Below are positions 6,857 through 14,729 of a stretch of 64,000 bases of DNA, one piece after another (the first letter of the stretch is position 1; the number at the start of each line of letters is the position of its first letter). This DNA is from Moorella humiferrea. GTDB lineage: Bacteria > Bacillota > DSM-521 > Neomoorellales > Neomoorellaceae. A program made the translations under genes and the position numbers. The stretch spans positions 718,001 to 782,000 of the forward strand of contig NZ_CP136419.1 of assembly GCF_039233145.1 (NCBI RefSeq). The letters are read 5' to 3'. A model generated the notes under the pieces. It saw nothing but the letters and a program-made list of their open reading frames with translations. It was not told the origin of the DNA and did not search any database.

Positions 6857-7242
6857 TGGTAGATACCAGCGCTATTTACGCTCTTATTGACCGCTCGGAC
6901 GATTGGCATGAGAAGGCTAAGAATCTCTTTAAGAAATTAAGCGAACAGGATGTTGATTTAATATTAACAAACTTTATTTTGGCTGAAACCCATGCTTTAA
7001 TTTTGAGCCGTATAGGTCATGAACTGGCCCGTGAATGGGTAAAAAATTTGGTTTGGAAAATTGAACGTGTTAAAGAAGAAGATGAGAAGCGAGCCAGGGA
7101 AATCATAATTGCATACAAAGATAAGTCTTTTTCTTATACCGATGCTACTACTTTTGCTGTTATGGAACGACTAAAGCTGAATGTAGCTCTGGCCTTTGAT
7201 AATCATTTTACCCAGTTTGGCTGGCAGTGTCTTGACGTTTGA
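6844..7242 (+). CDS. vapC: VapC-type PIN-domain ribonuclease toxin
   Basis: The 132-residue protein has all PIN acidic motifs: MVDTSAIYALID (first Asp), TNFILAETHALI (Glu), SYTDATTFAVME (third Asp) and AFDNHFTQFGW (fourth Asp). VapC enzymes are Mg-dependent RNases that cleave tRNA or rRNA. The gene overlaps its AbrB-type antitoxin, so the pair forms one operon. A partial, decayed copy of this gene lies at 10422-10556. Target RNA cannot be told from sequence. Confidence 0.9.
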   Translation: MEKIMVDTSAIYALIDRSDDWHEKAKNLFKKLSEQDVDLILTNFILAETHALILSRIGHELAREWVKNLVWKIERVKEEDEKRAREIIIAYKDKSFSYTDATTFAVMERLKLNVALAFDNHFTQFGWQCLDV

Positions 7243-7294
7243 GGAAGAGCCAGAACTCATATGTAAGCGACAATCTTTAGCAGGATGTGATATA

Positions 7295-7369
7295 GTGCAA
7301 ATTTACCAGGTTGAAAGAAACGATAATTGTCCCTGCGGCAGCGGCCGTGACGCCAAGAAAAAACGTTGA
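7295..7369 (+). pseudogene. SEC-C motif gene, 5' fragment
   Basis: VQIYQVERNDNCPCGSGRDA matches the start of the intact SEC-C protein at 9091 (MQIYQVERNDFCPCGSGRKY); the frame ends after about 25 codons at TGA 7367-7369. It follows the VapC gene directly, whereas the intact SEC-C gene is itself followed by a VapC scrap. Confidence 0.75.
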
Positions 7370-7481
7370 TTGGACGGATGCCTTTATTGCCGCCGGAATG
7401 GAAGCTGGAAACCGGATGGAGATATATTCTTACGATCGTCATTTTGATAAGTTTCCGGAAATTTAGAGGATTGAGCCCTGA
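7362..7481 (+). pseudogene. PIN-domain toxin, C-terminal remnant
   Basis: DWTDAFIAAGMEAGNRMEIY, SYDRHFDKFPEI, stop, RIEP is the last third of a PIN domain: the DAFIAA Asp motif and the SYDRHFDKFP motif are characteristic. It is fused to the SEC-C fragment. A TAG interrupts it just before RIEP. Confidence 0.7.
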
Positions 7482-7641
7482 TACCTTGTTATATTTATTG
7501 CCTTGAGTTGGATATAACCGGCACCTTTCATGGAGCAAACAAGCTGTAAAAACGTAGGATCAGTTTGTAGTAGCTATCTTTGTACGACCGCTTTTAGCCA
7601 GTGTGGCACCCGTTTTTTGATATTCCCGAGGGGGGGTACTG
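7482..7641. other. short gap without recognised feature
   Basis: No family-like frame is visible. A GGGGGGG run (7631-7637) just before 7642 could serve as ribosome site for the next gene. Confidence 0.4.
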
Positions 7642-8191
7642 ATGGGCATCTATCTGGGGCTGAGGGTTTTGCCAGATGCAATCGGGGCGGTGGAATGGGA
7701 GCGTTTTTATGACGCAGCCAAACAAGTGATCCAGGCCTTTAAACCGCAGCCGGTGCGCCTCACCGAGGAAGAAAAGTTTGGCTTTACGCGGCTTGTTCTT
7801 ACGCGTAGCCCGGAGGGCCAGGATCACAAAGGCCGTTTTCTGGCCGTAGTCGGTGATGCCCAGACGTGGGAGTGTGCTGAGCAATTTCATATCTACCGCG
7901 GATTTACAACGTGGATTAACGGTATCAGACAGGTGGTTAACTATACGTTATCATTATCGAGCAAGCAAGTTAAATCAAGTCATGGAGGAATACAGGCAGT
8001 TTCTAGCCCAGCCGCGTAGCGTAAAACAGTTAAATGCCGAGCTGGAAGCAAAAGTCCAGTTGTTGACAGATTTCAAAACAAATCTGAGCGAAACTCAGGT
8101 GGAACTGGAAGGCATGGTAGGAGTTTTTACCGCCTTTTTCTTGGAAGCGTGGAAGGCACCGGTCTACAGGAAAGGGGAAATTGTTGAATAA
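7642..8191 (+). pseudogene. unrecognised gene, probably frameshifted
   Basis: From an ATG at 7642 behind a G-rich ribosome site, the frame encodes YLGLRVLPDAIGAVEWERFY, FKPQPVRLTEEEKFGFTRLV and FLAVVGDAQTWECAEQFHIY. Around 7895 good coding character passes to another frame: STADLQRGLTVSDRWLTIRY, MEEYRQFLAQPRSVKQLNAE and a coiled-coil-like VQLLTDFKTNLSETQVELEG ending EIVE at 8191. The two halves have similar composition and may be one former protein of ~180 residues. I do not recognise the family. It could alternatively be two overlapping fragments. Confidence 0.35.
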
Positions 8192-8257
8192 AGCCGCCCG
8201 TGTGATGGTAGATACTGAGAATTGCTTTAGTCGTTCGCGCGGTGTTAAAAGCTTATG

Positions 8258-8287
8258 TTAGACTATTACATTGCTTAATGTTATAAT
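8258..8287 (+). promoter_or_regulatory. probable promoter of the FitA-like/VapC pair
   Basis: TTAGAC (8258-8263) and a perfect TATAAT (8282-8287) with an 18-base spacer. The palindrome at 8291-8307 covers the expected start of transcription. Confidence 0.55.
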
Positions 8288-8290
8288 GAT

Positions 8291-8307
8291 GCTATCAGAA
8301 TGATAGC
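8291..8307. promoter_or_regulatory. palindromic operator of the TA operon
   Basis: GCTATCA-GAA-TGATAGC is a perfect 7+7 inverted repeat three bases after the -10 box, the expected site for the VapB/FitA dimer to repress its own operon. An orphan copy with the same arms lies at 5633-5649. Confidence 0.7.
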
Positions 8308-8322
8308 AGAGGGGTGCTGGCT

Positions 8323-8559
8323 TTGCCTGATGTCCTTATCCGTAATGTTTCCAAGGAGGTTTTGGCAACTTTGAAGCAGCGAGCAGCGGCAAAAGGCAGG
8401 TCTTTGCAGGTGGAACTGCATAAAATTCTGGAAGAGGCTGCAGGTGAAAATGATTTGGATGGGGTGAAAATGGCGGCCGATATAAGGAAAAAGCTTTTGG
8501 CGAGAGGAAAAAGTTACAGCGACAGCGTTGAGCTGATCAGAGAGGACAGGGAAAGGTGA
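8323..8559 (+). CDS. FitA/Arc-type antitoxin
   Basis: The TTG at 8323 is chosen because it sits about ten bases after AGAGGGG and gives MPDVLIRNVSKEVLATLKQR, the standard start of FitA-like RHH antitoxins; the GTG at 8314 is inside the ribosome site. The N-terminal ~40 residues (SKEVLATLKQRAAAKGRSLQ) form the ribbon-helix-helix, followed by a toxin-binding tail (MAADIRKKLLARGKSYSD). The stop overlaps the toxin start by four bases. The upstream palindrome is the probable operator. Confidence 0.85.
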   Translation: MPDVLIRNVSKEVLATLKQRAAAKGRSLQVELHKILEEAAGENDLDGVKMAADIRKKLLARGKSYSDSVELIREDRER

Positions 8560-8999
8560 AAATCTTTGTCGTAGACGCCATCGTCGCCGTAAAGTGGTAT
8601 ATCCCGGAACCTCACTGGGAGGCGGCTGTTGAGCTTTTGGAGAGAGCGGGTAAAGGCGAATGCCGTTTGTGGGCACCGGAATTGATTTTTGCGGAAATAG
8701 GGAATGTCCTCTGGAAAAAGTGCACGCGCGGCGAGATCGACACGGAAGACGCACGCAGGATATTGGCGGCGATAACTCAAAAATTCCCTGCAAGGGTCGC
8801 TGAGATCCAGCCTCTTCTTCCTGCCGCTTTTGAGATCGCTAACGGCTACAGGCGTTCTTTATACGACAGCCTCTACATCGCCCTGGCCGTGGCCAAAAAT
8901 GCGGTGTTTATTACGGTAGATAAAAAGCTGGCCAACGCTTTGTTACCCACTTCCCTGGGGCCGTATGTCCGGCTTTTGCAGGATAATGGACTATTATAG
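8556..8999 (+). CDS. vapC: VapC-type PIN-domain toxin
   Basis: The 147-residue protein carries FVVDAIVAVKWYIPE (first Asp; Ile stands where many relatives have Ser), APELIFAEIGNVLWK (Glu), SLYDSLYIALAVAK (third Asp) and FITVDKKLANAL (fourth Asp). These are the complete metal-binding residues of a PIN RNase. It overlaps its FitA-like antitoxin (ATGA-type junction). The target is probably tRNA, by analogy. It is an intact member of the window's otherwise mostly broken VapC set. Confidence 0.9.
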   Translation: MKIFVVDAIVAVKWYIPEPHWEAAVELLERAGKGECRLWAPELIFAEIGNVLWKKCTRGEIDTEDARRILAAITQKFPARVAEIQPLLPAAFEIANGYRRSLYDSLYIALAVAKNAVFITVDKKLANALLPTSLGPYVRLLQDNGLL

Positions 9000-9090
9000 A
9001 GCGATAATATCAGTTATAATTTCCTGGGTGATCATAGCAGTTTGCACCAGCAGCGGCTTGAAAAGACGTTGTAGGAAAAGGGGTATTGGA

Positions 9091-10377
9091 ATGCAGATTT
9101 ATCAGGTTGAAAGAAATGATTTTTGCCCCTGCGGCAGCGGGCGCAAGTACAAGAAATGCTGCCTTCCGGCTGTAGAGGAAGCCACGCGGGCTGTCGGCCG
9201 CGAAGTAGGTCAGGGCCTTACTGCTCACGGCCAAGAGGTTTTGGCTACTGTTGGATTTATCTGCGGCTTAAAATGGGGTGAAGATATAAAACCCCTTGAA
9301 CCCTCACGAGTGGGACGGCTTTTGAAAGAAGCCTGGGAAGAAGAGGATAATATTTCGGAAAAAGCTTTTGGAGATTTTCTGGAAAACATCAGAAATAATT
9401 ATATACGCCTGCTGCAGGAAAAGCCGCGGTTACACATGACGCGCATCCCTCCCGACATCCTCCTTGAAGTCGAAGCCCATCAGGAATCGGAGGAAGAACT
9501 AAAGGAGTGTTTGGCGCAAGTCGTAGCGGAAATGGTTAATGACGATGATTTTATAAGCGGTTGCATCATCGACATAGCCTATTCGCTGCACTACGACAGT
9601 TATACGGACGAGGAAATGAAAACCCTCCTTTCCGGTTTAGGCATGATTATTAACAAAGATACCCGTGAGGGATTTATCGAGGCTATCATGAGCGTCACTA
9701 TGGAAGAATTTGATGCAACCATGGAGAAAATAAAAGCATTGCAAGATTCTACCGGCGAAGAAGATCCGGAGTTTATAAAGAAACTGATGGAGATTTTAGA
9801 AGATCATATAGCCTTTGGCGATTATTTTTACACCAAACTCCTCAGGGGTTCCATAACGGCCATGGAGGCCATTATAAAAAAAGAGATAAAGTTAAACGTT
9901 CCTTTTTATGCTTTGGCCCGCGGTGTCTATACTCTAAAAAAGATTCCGGGCCTGTTTGAAAACGATTGGATAGCAGAGTGCCTGTGGGAAGAGAATGAGG
10001 CCGAACACTTTTTGCCCGCTATTTACCAGGTATTAGAAGAAAACAGGGCGAGTTTAAAAGATGAAGCCCTAGCGGAATCTCTGGAAAAATTCATCTTTGC
10101 TTCGCAGGTTGGCGTGGTCATAAATAATCCGGAATTAATCGAAAAACTTTATCATCTGTGCGTGTATAATTTCCTCAAGAATCCCCTTGAAACAGCTCCG
10201 GATACAGGCGGGGTATTTACCAGTATTGAGGATTTGTACAAGGAAGAAAAGGTTGCCCGCTACGCGGAAGCCCTAAAAGCGAGGGGATTAGAAAAGGAAG
10301 CGGATTACGTGTTGGCCCAGTTTAGGACTTTGGGGAGAGATTACCTTACCACTATAGCGGATGCAAATGAGACTTAA
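9091..10377 (+). CDS. SEC-C metal-binding domain protein of unknown function
   Basis: The ATG at 9091 follows AAAAGGGG; earlier starts lie in the preceding toxin gene. Residues ~9-25 (FCPCGSGRKYKKCC) form a SEC-C zinc motif like the SecA C-terminus (CxCxSGxxxxxCC), which binds Zn and often mediates protein or ribosome contact. The remaining ~400 residues are acidic and predominantly helical (for example KECLAQVVAEMVNDDDF, EFDATMEKIKALQDST), with no recognised catalytic motif. The coding DNA is undamaged. A short 5' duplicate sits at 7295-7369 and a VapC scrap follows it at 10422. No role can be assigned. Confidence 0.8.
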   Translation: MQIYQVERNDFCPCGSGRKYKKCCLPAVEEATRAVGREVGQGLTAHGQEVLATVGFICGLKWGEDIKPLEPSRVGRLLKEAWEEEDNISEKAFGDFLENIRNNYIRLLQEKPRLHMTRIPPDILLEVEAHQESEEELKECLAQVVAEMVNDDDFISGCIIDIAYSLHYDSYTDEEMKTLLSGLGMIINKDTREGFIEAIMSVTMEEFDATMEKIKALQDSTGEEDPEFIKKLMEILEDHIAFGDYFYTKLLRGSITAMEAIIKKEIKLNVPFYALARGVYTLKKIPGLFENDWIAECLWEENEAEHFLPAIYQVLEENRASLKDEALAESLEKFIFASQVGVVINNPELIEKLYHLCVYNFLKNPLETAPDTGGVFTSIEDLYKEEKVARYAEALKARGLEKEADYVLAQFRTLGRDYLTTIADANET

Positions 10378-10421
10378 TGCCATATCAATGTTTAATGGCA
10401 AGGTAGTAATTATAACGTTTC

Positions 10422-10556
10422 CGCGAGTGGATAAAAACCTTGATTTGGAAAATTTAACGTGTTAATGAAGAAGATGAAAAGTTATGGAACGGCTAAAGCT
10501 GAATGTAGCTCTGGCGTTTGATATTTGCCAAGTTTGGATGGCAATGTGTTGAAGAT
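10422..10556 (+). pseudogene. VapC remnant, copy of the 6844 gene
   Basis: Pieces matching NLVWKIERVKEEDEK and VMERLKLNVALAFD...FGWQC of the intact VapC at 6844-7242 occur in order, with an internal deletion and frameshifts. Nucleotide identity is high, so the copy is a fairly recent local duplication. Confidence 0.75.
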
Positions 10557-10658
10557 TAAATTGATTAAATACTTGTTCGTTTCTCCTTCGTATGGATCCA
10601 ATAGTGAACCCGGCCTACAGTCGGCCTTATTTTGTGTCCATTAAGGAAGGCAGACACA

Positions 10659-10859
10659 TTGGTCGGGGAAGAGAACCGGAATTTATGCAATGAACTTCGC
10701 CGCTTGGGATATTATGAATTCCAGATCAAAGAGATTATTACTAGCATTGCCGGCGCCAAAAAAATTAACCAGTTGTCTTTGGAAGACCAGGAGAAAATTA
10801 AAGCCCGCCTTGTCGAACAGATTAACTTTGCCAGCAAATGTATGAAAATAAGGCGCTGA
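10659..10859 (+). CDS. small conserved-looking hypothetical protein
   Basis: TTG at 10659 has AAGGAAGG eight bases upstream; a GTG further up (10632) lacks a site. The ~66-residue product is helical and charged: ENRNLCNELRRLGYYEFQIK, EIITSIAGAKKINQLSLEDQ, then NFASKCMKIRR. Its look (LGYYEFQI, LSLEDQEKI, INFASKC) suggests a small conserved clostridial protein, but no function is known to me. It is the only undamaged frame between the SEC-C gene and the broken XRE-cupin gene. Confidence 0.5.
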   Translation: MVGEENRNLCNELRRLGYYEFQIKEIITSIAGAKKINQLSLEDQEKIKARLVEQINFASKCMKIRR

Positions 10860-10932
10860 GAAATCCGTCCATACTGACGTAAAACCCTGTTTTTCACCTG
10901 CCCCCGCAGGTTGTTATGGAGGCAGCAAAGTC

Positions 10933-11495
10933 GTGGATATTGGCTCGACAATTAGGTTATAGAGAATCGCTAAAGGGATCACTATTCGGGAATTGGTTCG
11001 TATGACTGGCCTCTCACCCAGCGCCATCAGCCAAATTGAAATAGGTAAATCTATTCCAAATATTTTAACGATGAAAGCTATAACTGAAGCGTTAGGCATC
11101 TCAGTTATTTCTTTTTTACTGGAGAATGTCGATACGAAAATAAGTTTAGTTAAACCTGGAGAACGCCTGCGACTTGTACGTAATTCTACGTCTACGGGCG
11201 ATCTTGGCGATCTTATTGAAGAATTTCTTACCCAAGGACGAAATTTTCAAATGGAGCCAGCGATAATTACTGTCCCCCCTAAAGCTGATTCTGGGCGGGC
11301 AATAACCCATCCAGGCGAGGAATTCATCTTTATTCTCAAGGGGGAACTCAGATATATTTTGGAAGGCGTTAATGACTATGATTTAAAAGAGGGAGACTGC
11401 TTATACTACCCCTGCACCATACCCCATCGCTGGCATAACCCGTCTGAACAAATTGAAATAAATTTTTGATTGTTGCTACCCCTTCTCTGTTTTGA
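10933..11495 (+). pseudogene. XRE-cupin transcriptional regulator, broken
   Basis: From GTG 10933 the frame encodes VDIGSTIRL, an in-frame TAG (10957-10959), then RIAKGITIRELVRMTGLSPS and AISQIEIGKSIPN, a clear N-terminal helix-turn-helix of the Xre/Cro type. A C-terminal cupin follows (FIFILKGELRYILEGV, LKEGDCLYYPCTIPHRWHNP). Near 11460 one base appears missing: the alternative frame gives FLIVATPSLF and a stop at 11493-11495, the usual end of these proteins. The TAG removes the first helix and the slip changes the tail, so both ends are damaged. Such proteins sense small ligands through the cupin and repress nearby catabolic genes. Confidence 0.75.
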
Positions 11496-11581
11496 TTTTA
11501 TCTAAAAAATTATCATTTCGCCGGCAGAAAAAAATTAGAAAGCGGCGAATTTATTTTGTGTTCGCTATAAATGACAATGTA

Positions 11582-12085
11582 CGTTTGCCCGGGTTCCGGA
11601 AATGATTGCTAAAGGTATAACCGTTTCCATTGGGACTGACGGTGCTCCTTCTAATAACCGCATGGATATGTTTGACGAGATGTATCTGGTTTCCCTCATT
11701 CATAAAGGCCGCAACTTGAATCCCAAAACTTTACCTGCGGAAAAGGTCCTGGAAATGGTTACTATAGACGGCGCCCGATGTCTGTTATGGAATGACGAGA
11801 TCGGCTCTATGGAACCCGGCAAAAAGGCCGACTTAATCATCGTTAACCCCAAGAGCCCCCGGCAGTTTGCCTCTTCATGATCCGATTGCTAATCTGGTTT
11901 ATGCCATGCACTCCAGCAATGTAGAGGCTTCCATGTGCGACGGCCGATGGCTGATGCGGGATAAAAAGATTCTTACGGTAAATGAAGAAGAAGTACTCGA
12001 CCAGGTTCAGACCAGGGCGGCCGCCCTGGTAAAAAAGGCCGGCATTGTTTTGCCGCACCGTTTTCCGGTAGTAAAAGTTAGATAA
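11582..12085 (+). pseudogene. amidohydrolase (TrzA/AtzB-type deaminase), C-terminal remnant
   Basis: The first frame has the metal-dependent hydrolase signature GITVSIGTDGAPSNNRMDMF (metal-binding Asp) and ARCLLWNDEIGSMEPGKKAD (the usual LGxxxxIGSxExGKxADL). A one-base slip near 11865 joins it to LHDPIANLVYAMHSSNVEAS, CDGRWLMRDKKIL and a helical end at 12085. Only the last ~165 of about 450 residues exist, and the N-terminal His-x-His is lost. Relatives include 5-methylthioadenosine/S-adenosylhomocysteine deaminases and chlorohydrolases; the substrate cannot be told. Confidence 0.8.
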
Positions 12086-12150
12086 GTTGCTTTAGTTGAT
12101 GGCAAGACCGATCGGGCACACCGGTTGATCATAAATTTTTTTGGGAAAGC

Positions 12151-12179
12151 TTGACATATATTAAACTAAAATGTATAAT
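12151..12179 (+). promoter_or_regulatory. consensus sigma-A promoter for the GntR regulator
   Basis: TTGACA (12151-12156), a 17-base spacer and TATAAT (12174-12179): both hexamers and the spacing match the consensus exactly. Confidence 0.85.
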
Positions 12180-12197
12180 AATTTCCAAACATCAATC

Positions 12198-12213
12198 TTA
12201 GTATATTTACTAA
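12198..12213. promoter_or_regulatory. palindromic operator candidate for GntR
   Basis: TTAGTA-TATT-TACTAA is a perfect inverted repeat, followed at once by another half-site TTACTAA (12215-12221). It lies about 20 bases after the -10 box and before the regulator's ribosome site, so binding would block transcription: likely autoregulation. Confidence 0.65.
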
Positions 12214-12242
12214 ATTACTAACATAAACTGGAGGCACTTGAA

Positions 12243-13010
12243 TTGCAAATTGATCGCAACAACCCTTTGCCACTTCATTCGCAGATTACTCAATATTTAA
12301 AACAACAGTTTAGTGAAGGCAAATGGAAAGTAGGCGATCCCTTTCCTACAGATAAACAACTTATGGAACAATTCGGTGTAAGCATTACTACGGTACGCCA
12401 AGCTTTAAGTGAACTTGTGCGCGAAGGTTTAATTGAACGTAGGGCCGGAAAGGGAACTTTTGTTATTAAAACAGCCCAGGAGAATCTTGATAAATTGCGC
12501 GGTTTTTTTGAAGAAATGCATGCTCAAGGGTTAAAGCCGAGCGCAGAAATTTTAAATTTAAGCGAGGTAAACGTTAATAGTGCTCTCTTAATTAAATATC
12601 CTCAAATAGCAATATTTAATGCTAATCAACTTTTTCGTATTGATAAAATACAAAAAGCCAATGATTTACCGCTTACTTATATACAAACTTTTTTACCCTT
12701 GGCTGAAGGTCGTAAATTAGCAACATATGATTTAGTTTCTCATGGTATTTATGAATGGTTGGAAAATGAATTGGGGATAAAAATTGTAAGAGCAGAACAA
12801 ATTATTACAGCTGCTGCTGCCGGCCGCAAAGAAGCAGAAATATTAGGTGTGAAAATAGGTTCTCCTTTATTAGTAACCCAACGAATAATGTTTACCGAAG
12901 GCGATCGGCCAATTGAAGTACATTATAATTATGCGCGTCCAGATCGTTATAAATTCCGCGTCGAGATGTACCGCAATGGAGCAAGTAAGAATGAAGGCAT
13001 ATTTTTTTAA
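12243..13010 (+). CDS. GntR/HutC-family transcriptional regulator
   Basis: TTG 12243 is preceded by GGAGG (12230-12234). Residues 1-70 form the GntR winged helix (PLPLHSQITQYLKQQFSEGK, FGVSITTVRQALSELVREGL, RRAGKGTFV). Residues ~90-245 form a UTRA effector domain, ending in the characteristic PIEVHYNYARPDRYKFRVEM. Proteins of this type sense a small metabolite and control adjacent catabolic or transport genes. Here those are the ABC importer and the dehydrogenase/AOR genes that follow on the same strand. A consensus promoter and a palindrome lie just upstream. The gene is intact; the AT-rich codon use matches its downstream neighbours rather than the GC-rich remnants before it. Confidence 0.9.
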   Translation: MQIDRNNPLPLHSQITQYLKQQFSEGKWKVGDPFPTDKQLMEQFGVSITTVRQALSELVREGLIERRAGKGTFVIKTAQENLDKLRGFFEEMHAQGLKPSAEILNLSEVNVNSALLIKYPQIAIFNANQLFRIDKIQKANDLPLTYIQTFLPLAEGRKLATYDLVSHGIYEWLENELGIKIVRAEQIITAAAAGRKEAEILGVKIGSPLLVTQRIMFTEGDRPIEVHYNYARPDRYKFRVEMYRNGASKNEGIFF

Positions 13011-13144
13011 ATAATGGATAAGCATAAGCGTTTTACTTAGGGGGTGATATATTTATATTAAAAAATATTTAAGTATAACCATAATTAATTAAAAATGAAA
13101 GGAGAGAAGAAAATGAAGTACAAAAAGATAGCTATTTTATTGGT

Positions 13145-13153
13145 ATTTGCTTT
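13145..13153 (+). repeat. 9-base target duplication, IS4 copy 1 (left)
   Basis: ATTTGCTTT occurs immediately before (13145-13153) and immediately after (14730-14738) the element, as expected for a 9-base IS4-family duplication. Confidence 0.9.
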
Positions 13154-14729
13154 CACTAGCGTTGCATAAAGAAAAAATAAACTTGTCAAGGGAAATAACG
13201 CCCAAAAAACAGCCAAATTCCTGAAATAACCTAGCCTTGCAAGAAAAAACTCCTTATACTAGAGATTGAGGGTAGTCCTTGCCCCAACTTCTAACATAAG
13301 GAGGCCCAAATGCAAGGTAAGGATACCACATTATCCACATTTCATCAACTGTTTGCTCCAGTTTCTAACGACTATTTTTGGCAGTTAACCGCCGGTATGG
13401 GGGTCGATAAGTACGCTAAGAAGCTAAATTCCCTTCAACTCATTAAACTAATAGCCTTCGCTCAGCTGGAACAACTTAATGGCTTGCGGGATATCAGCAA
13501 TAGCTTCAATGACCCGCAATTTAGCCTGGCTATCAATTTAGAGAGTATCAGTTTCTCCCAGATAGCGCGCCGTTTAAGGGATTTATCGCCGCAATTCATC
13601 CGGCTATTATTCAGCCATCTCACCACCCGGATAGGCCGGGAAATCGGCTTTGAAAACTTAAGAAATACCGCAGGACGTATTTACCTCATCGATTCCACTA
13701 TCATTAGTCTCTGTTTTACCCAGTACCTCTGGGCCGAGTTTCGTAGGACTAAAAGCGGGATAAAACTCCACCTGCGCTTAAAGTTCTGTGAAGAAGAGGT
13801 TCTACCTGATAAAGCAATTGTCACCCCGGCCCGGAAGGCAGATAAAACCCAGATGGATACCCTCGTAGTAGAGGAAGAAGAAGCCTTAAACGTCTTTGAC
13901 CGCGGCTATGTCGATTACAAGAAGTTTGACAGATACTGTGAAGAAGGCGTCCGCTTTGCCAGCCGCTTAAAGGGTAATGCTCTGGTAGAAATAATCGCCG
14001 AGTTGCCGGTAAACCCTGACAGCAAGGTTAAAAAGGAACAGCTTGTTTACCTTGGCAAAGATGGAGTTACCAAAATGAAGCACCCTTTACGGCTGATAAC
14101 AACCGAAGATACCCAAGGGCAACCGGTAATTATAGTCACCAATGATTTCGAGTTACCGGCGGAAGAATTAAGCGAGATTTATCGTAAGCGCTGGCAGATA
14201 GAACTCTTCTTCAAATGGATGAAACAACACCTGCAGGTGAAACATTTTTATGGTAAAAGCGAACAGGCTGTAGAAAACCAGCTCTTCATAGCGCTAATAA
14301 CCTACTGCCTGATGGTTATGCTGCAATTAAAGGCCGGCTATCAAGGACCATTGCTCACTATTAAACGTTTAATACGCACCTGTCTATATGAGCCCTTTAC
14401 CTTCTTCGTCCAAAGCCTGCACCGTAAACCCAAACGAAGGTCTTATGGGCGGCACAAGATAGACTATGAAGGCATCTATCAGGATTTAGTAAAGCAAGTT
14501 TTAGCTGGCGAAGCTGATTATTTAAACGACGTAACTTATGACCCCTTAGTTCTTTAAGCAACTTTATATGGCAATATGTGGATAAGGACTACCCCTGATA
14601 ACCTAAGTCCTTTGGCCAGTGAAGGAAGAAAATGCATGGTTGTATACACCATTAATGTTATTATATAACATATTCTGCCTTCCATATATTGCCTTGCACT
14701 GTGCTAAAAATTTTTATGCAACGCTAGTG
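13154..14729 (+). mobile_element. IS4-family insertion sequence, copy 1
   Basis: 1576 bases bounded by inverted ends CACTAGCGTTGCATAAA and its complement, flanked by the 9-base duplication ATTTGCTTT. It contains one transposase gene and no passenger. A second copy with the same length, ends and protein, in the opposite orientation, is at 16037-17612. Intact frames and identical proteins indicate recent activity. Confidence 0.93.
13310..14557 (+). CDS. IS4-family DDE transposase
   Basis: The 415-residue protein has an N-terminal DUF4372-like region (FHQLFAPVSNDYFWQLTAGM), then the DDE catalytic triad: YLIDSTIISL (first Asp), LNVFDRGYVDYKKF (second Asp, DRG motif) and YRKRWQIELFFKWMKQHLQV (the YREK-type motif with catalytic Glu). 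A helical tail follows with basic SLHRKPKRRSYG. The ATG is preceded by AAGGAGG. It catalyses cut-and-paste or related transposition of the surrounding element. It is identical to the copy at 16209-17456. Confidence 0.95.
   Translation: MQGKDTTLSTFHQLFAPVSNDYFWQLTAGMGVDKYAKKLNSLQLIKLIAFAQLEQLNGLRDISNSFNDPQFSLAINLESISFSQIARRLRDLSPQFIRLLFSHLTTRIGREIGFENLRNTAGRIYLIDSTIISLCFTQYLWAEFRRTKSGIKLHLRLKFCEEEVLPDKAIVTPARKADKTQMDTLVVEEEEALNVFDRGYVDYKKFDRYCEEGVRFASRLKGNALVEIIAELPVNPDSKVKKEQLVYLGKDGVTKMKHPLRLITTEDTQGQPVIIVTNDFELPAEELSEIYRKRWQIELFFKWMKQHLQVKHFYGKSEQAVENQLFIALITYCLMVMLQLKAGYQGPLLTIKRLIRTCLYEPFTFFVQSLHRKPKRRSYGRHKIDYEGIYQDLVKQVLAGEADYLNDVTYDPLVL

Noticed and set aside
10957-10959. In-frame TAG as pyrrolysine codon (also at 58017-58019)
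   Set aside because: Neither gene is a methyltransferase, both have other lesions, and no pyl genes are in the window; simple nonsense mutations are likelier.
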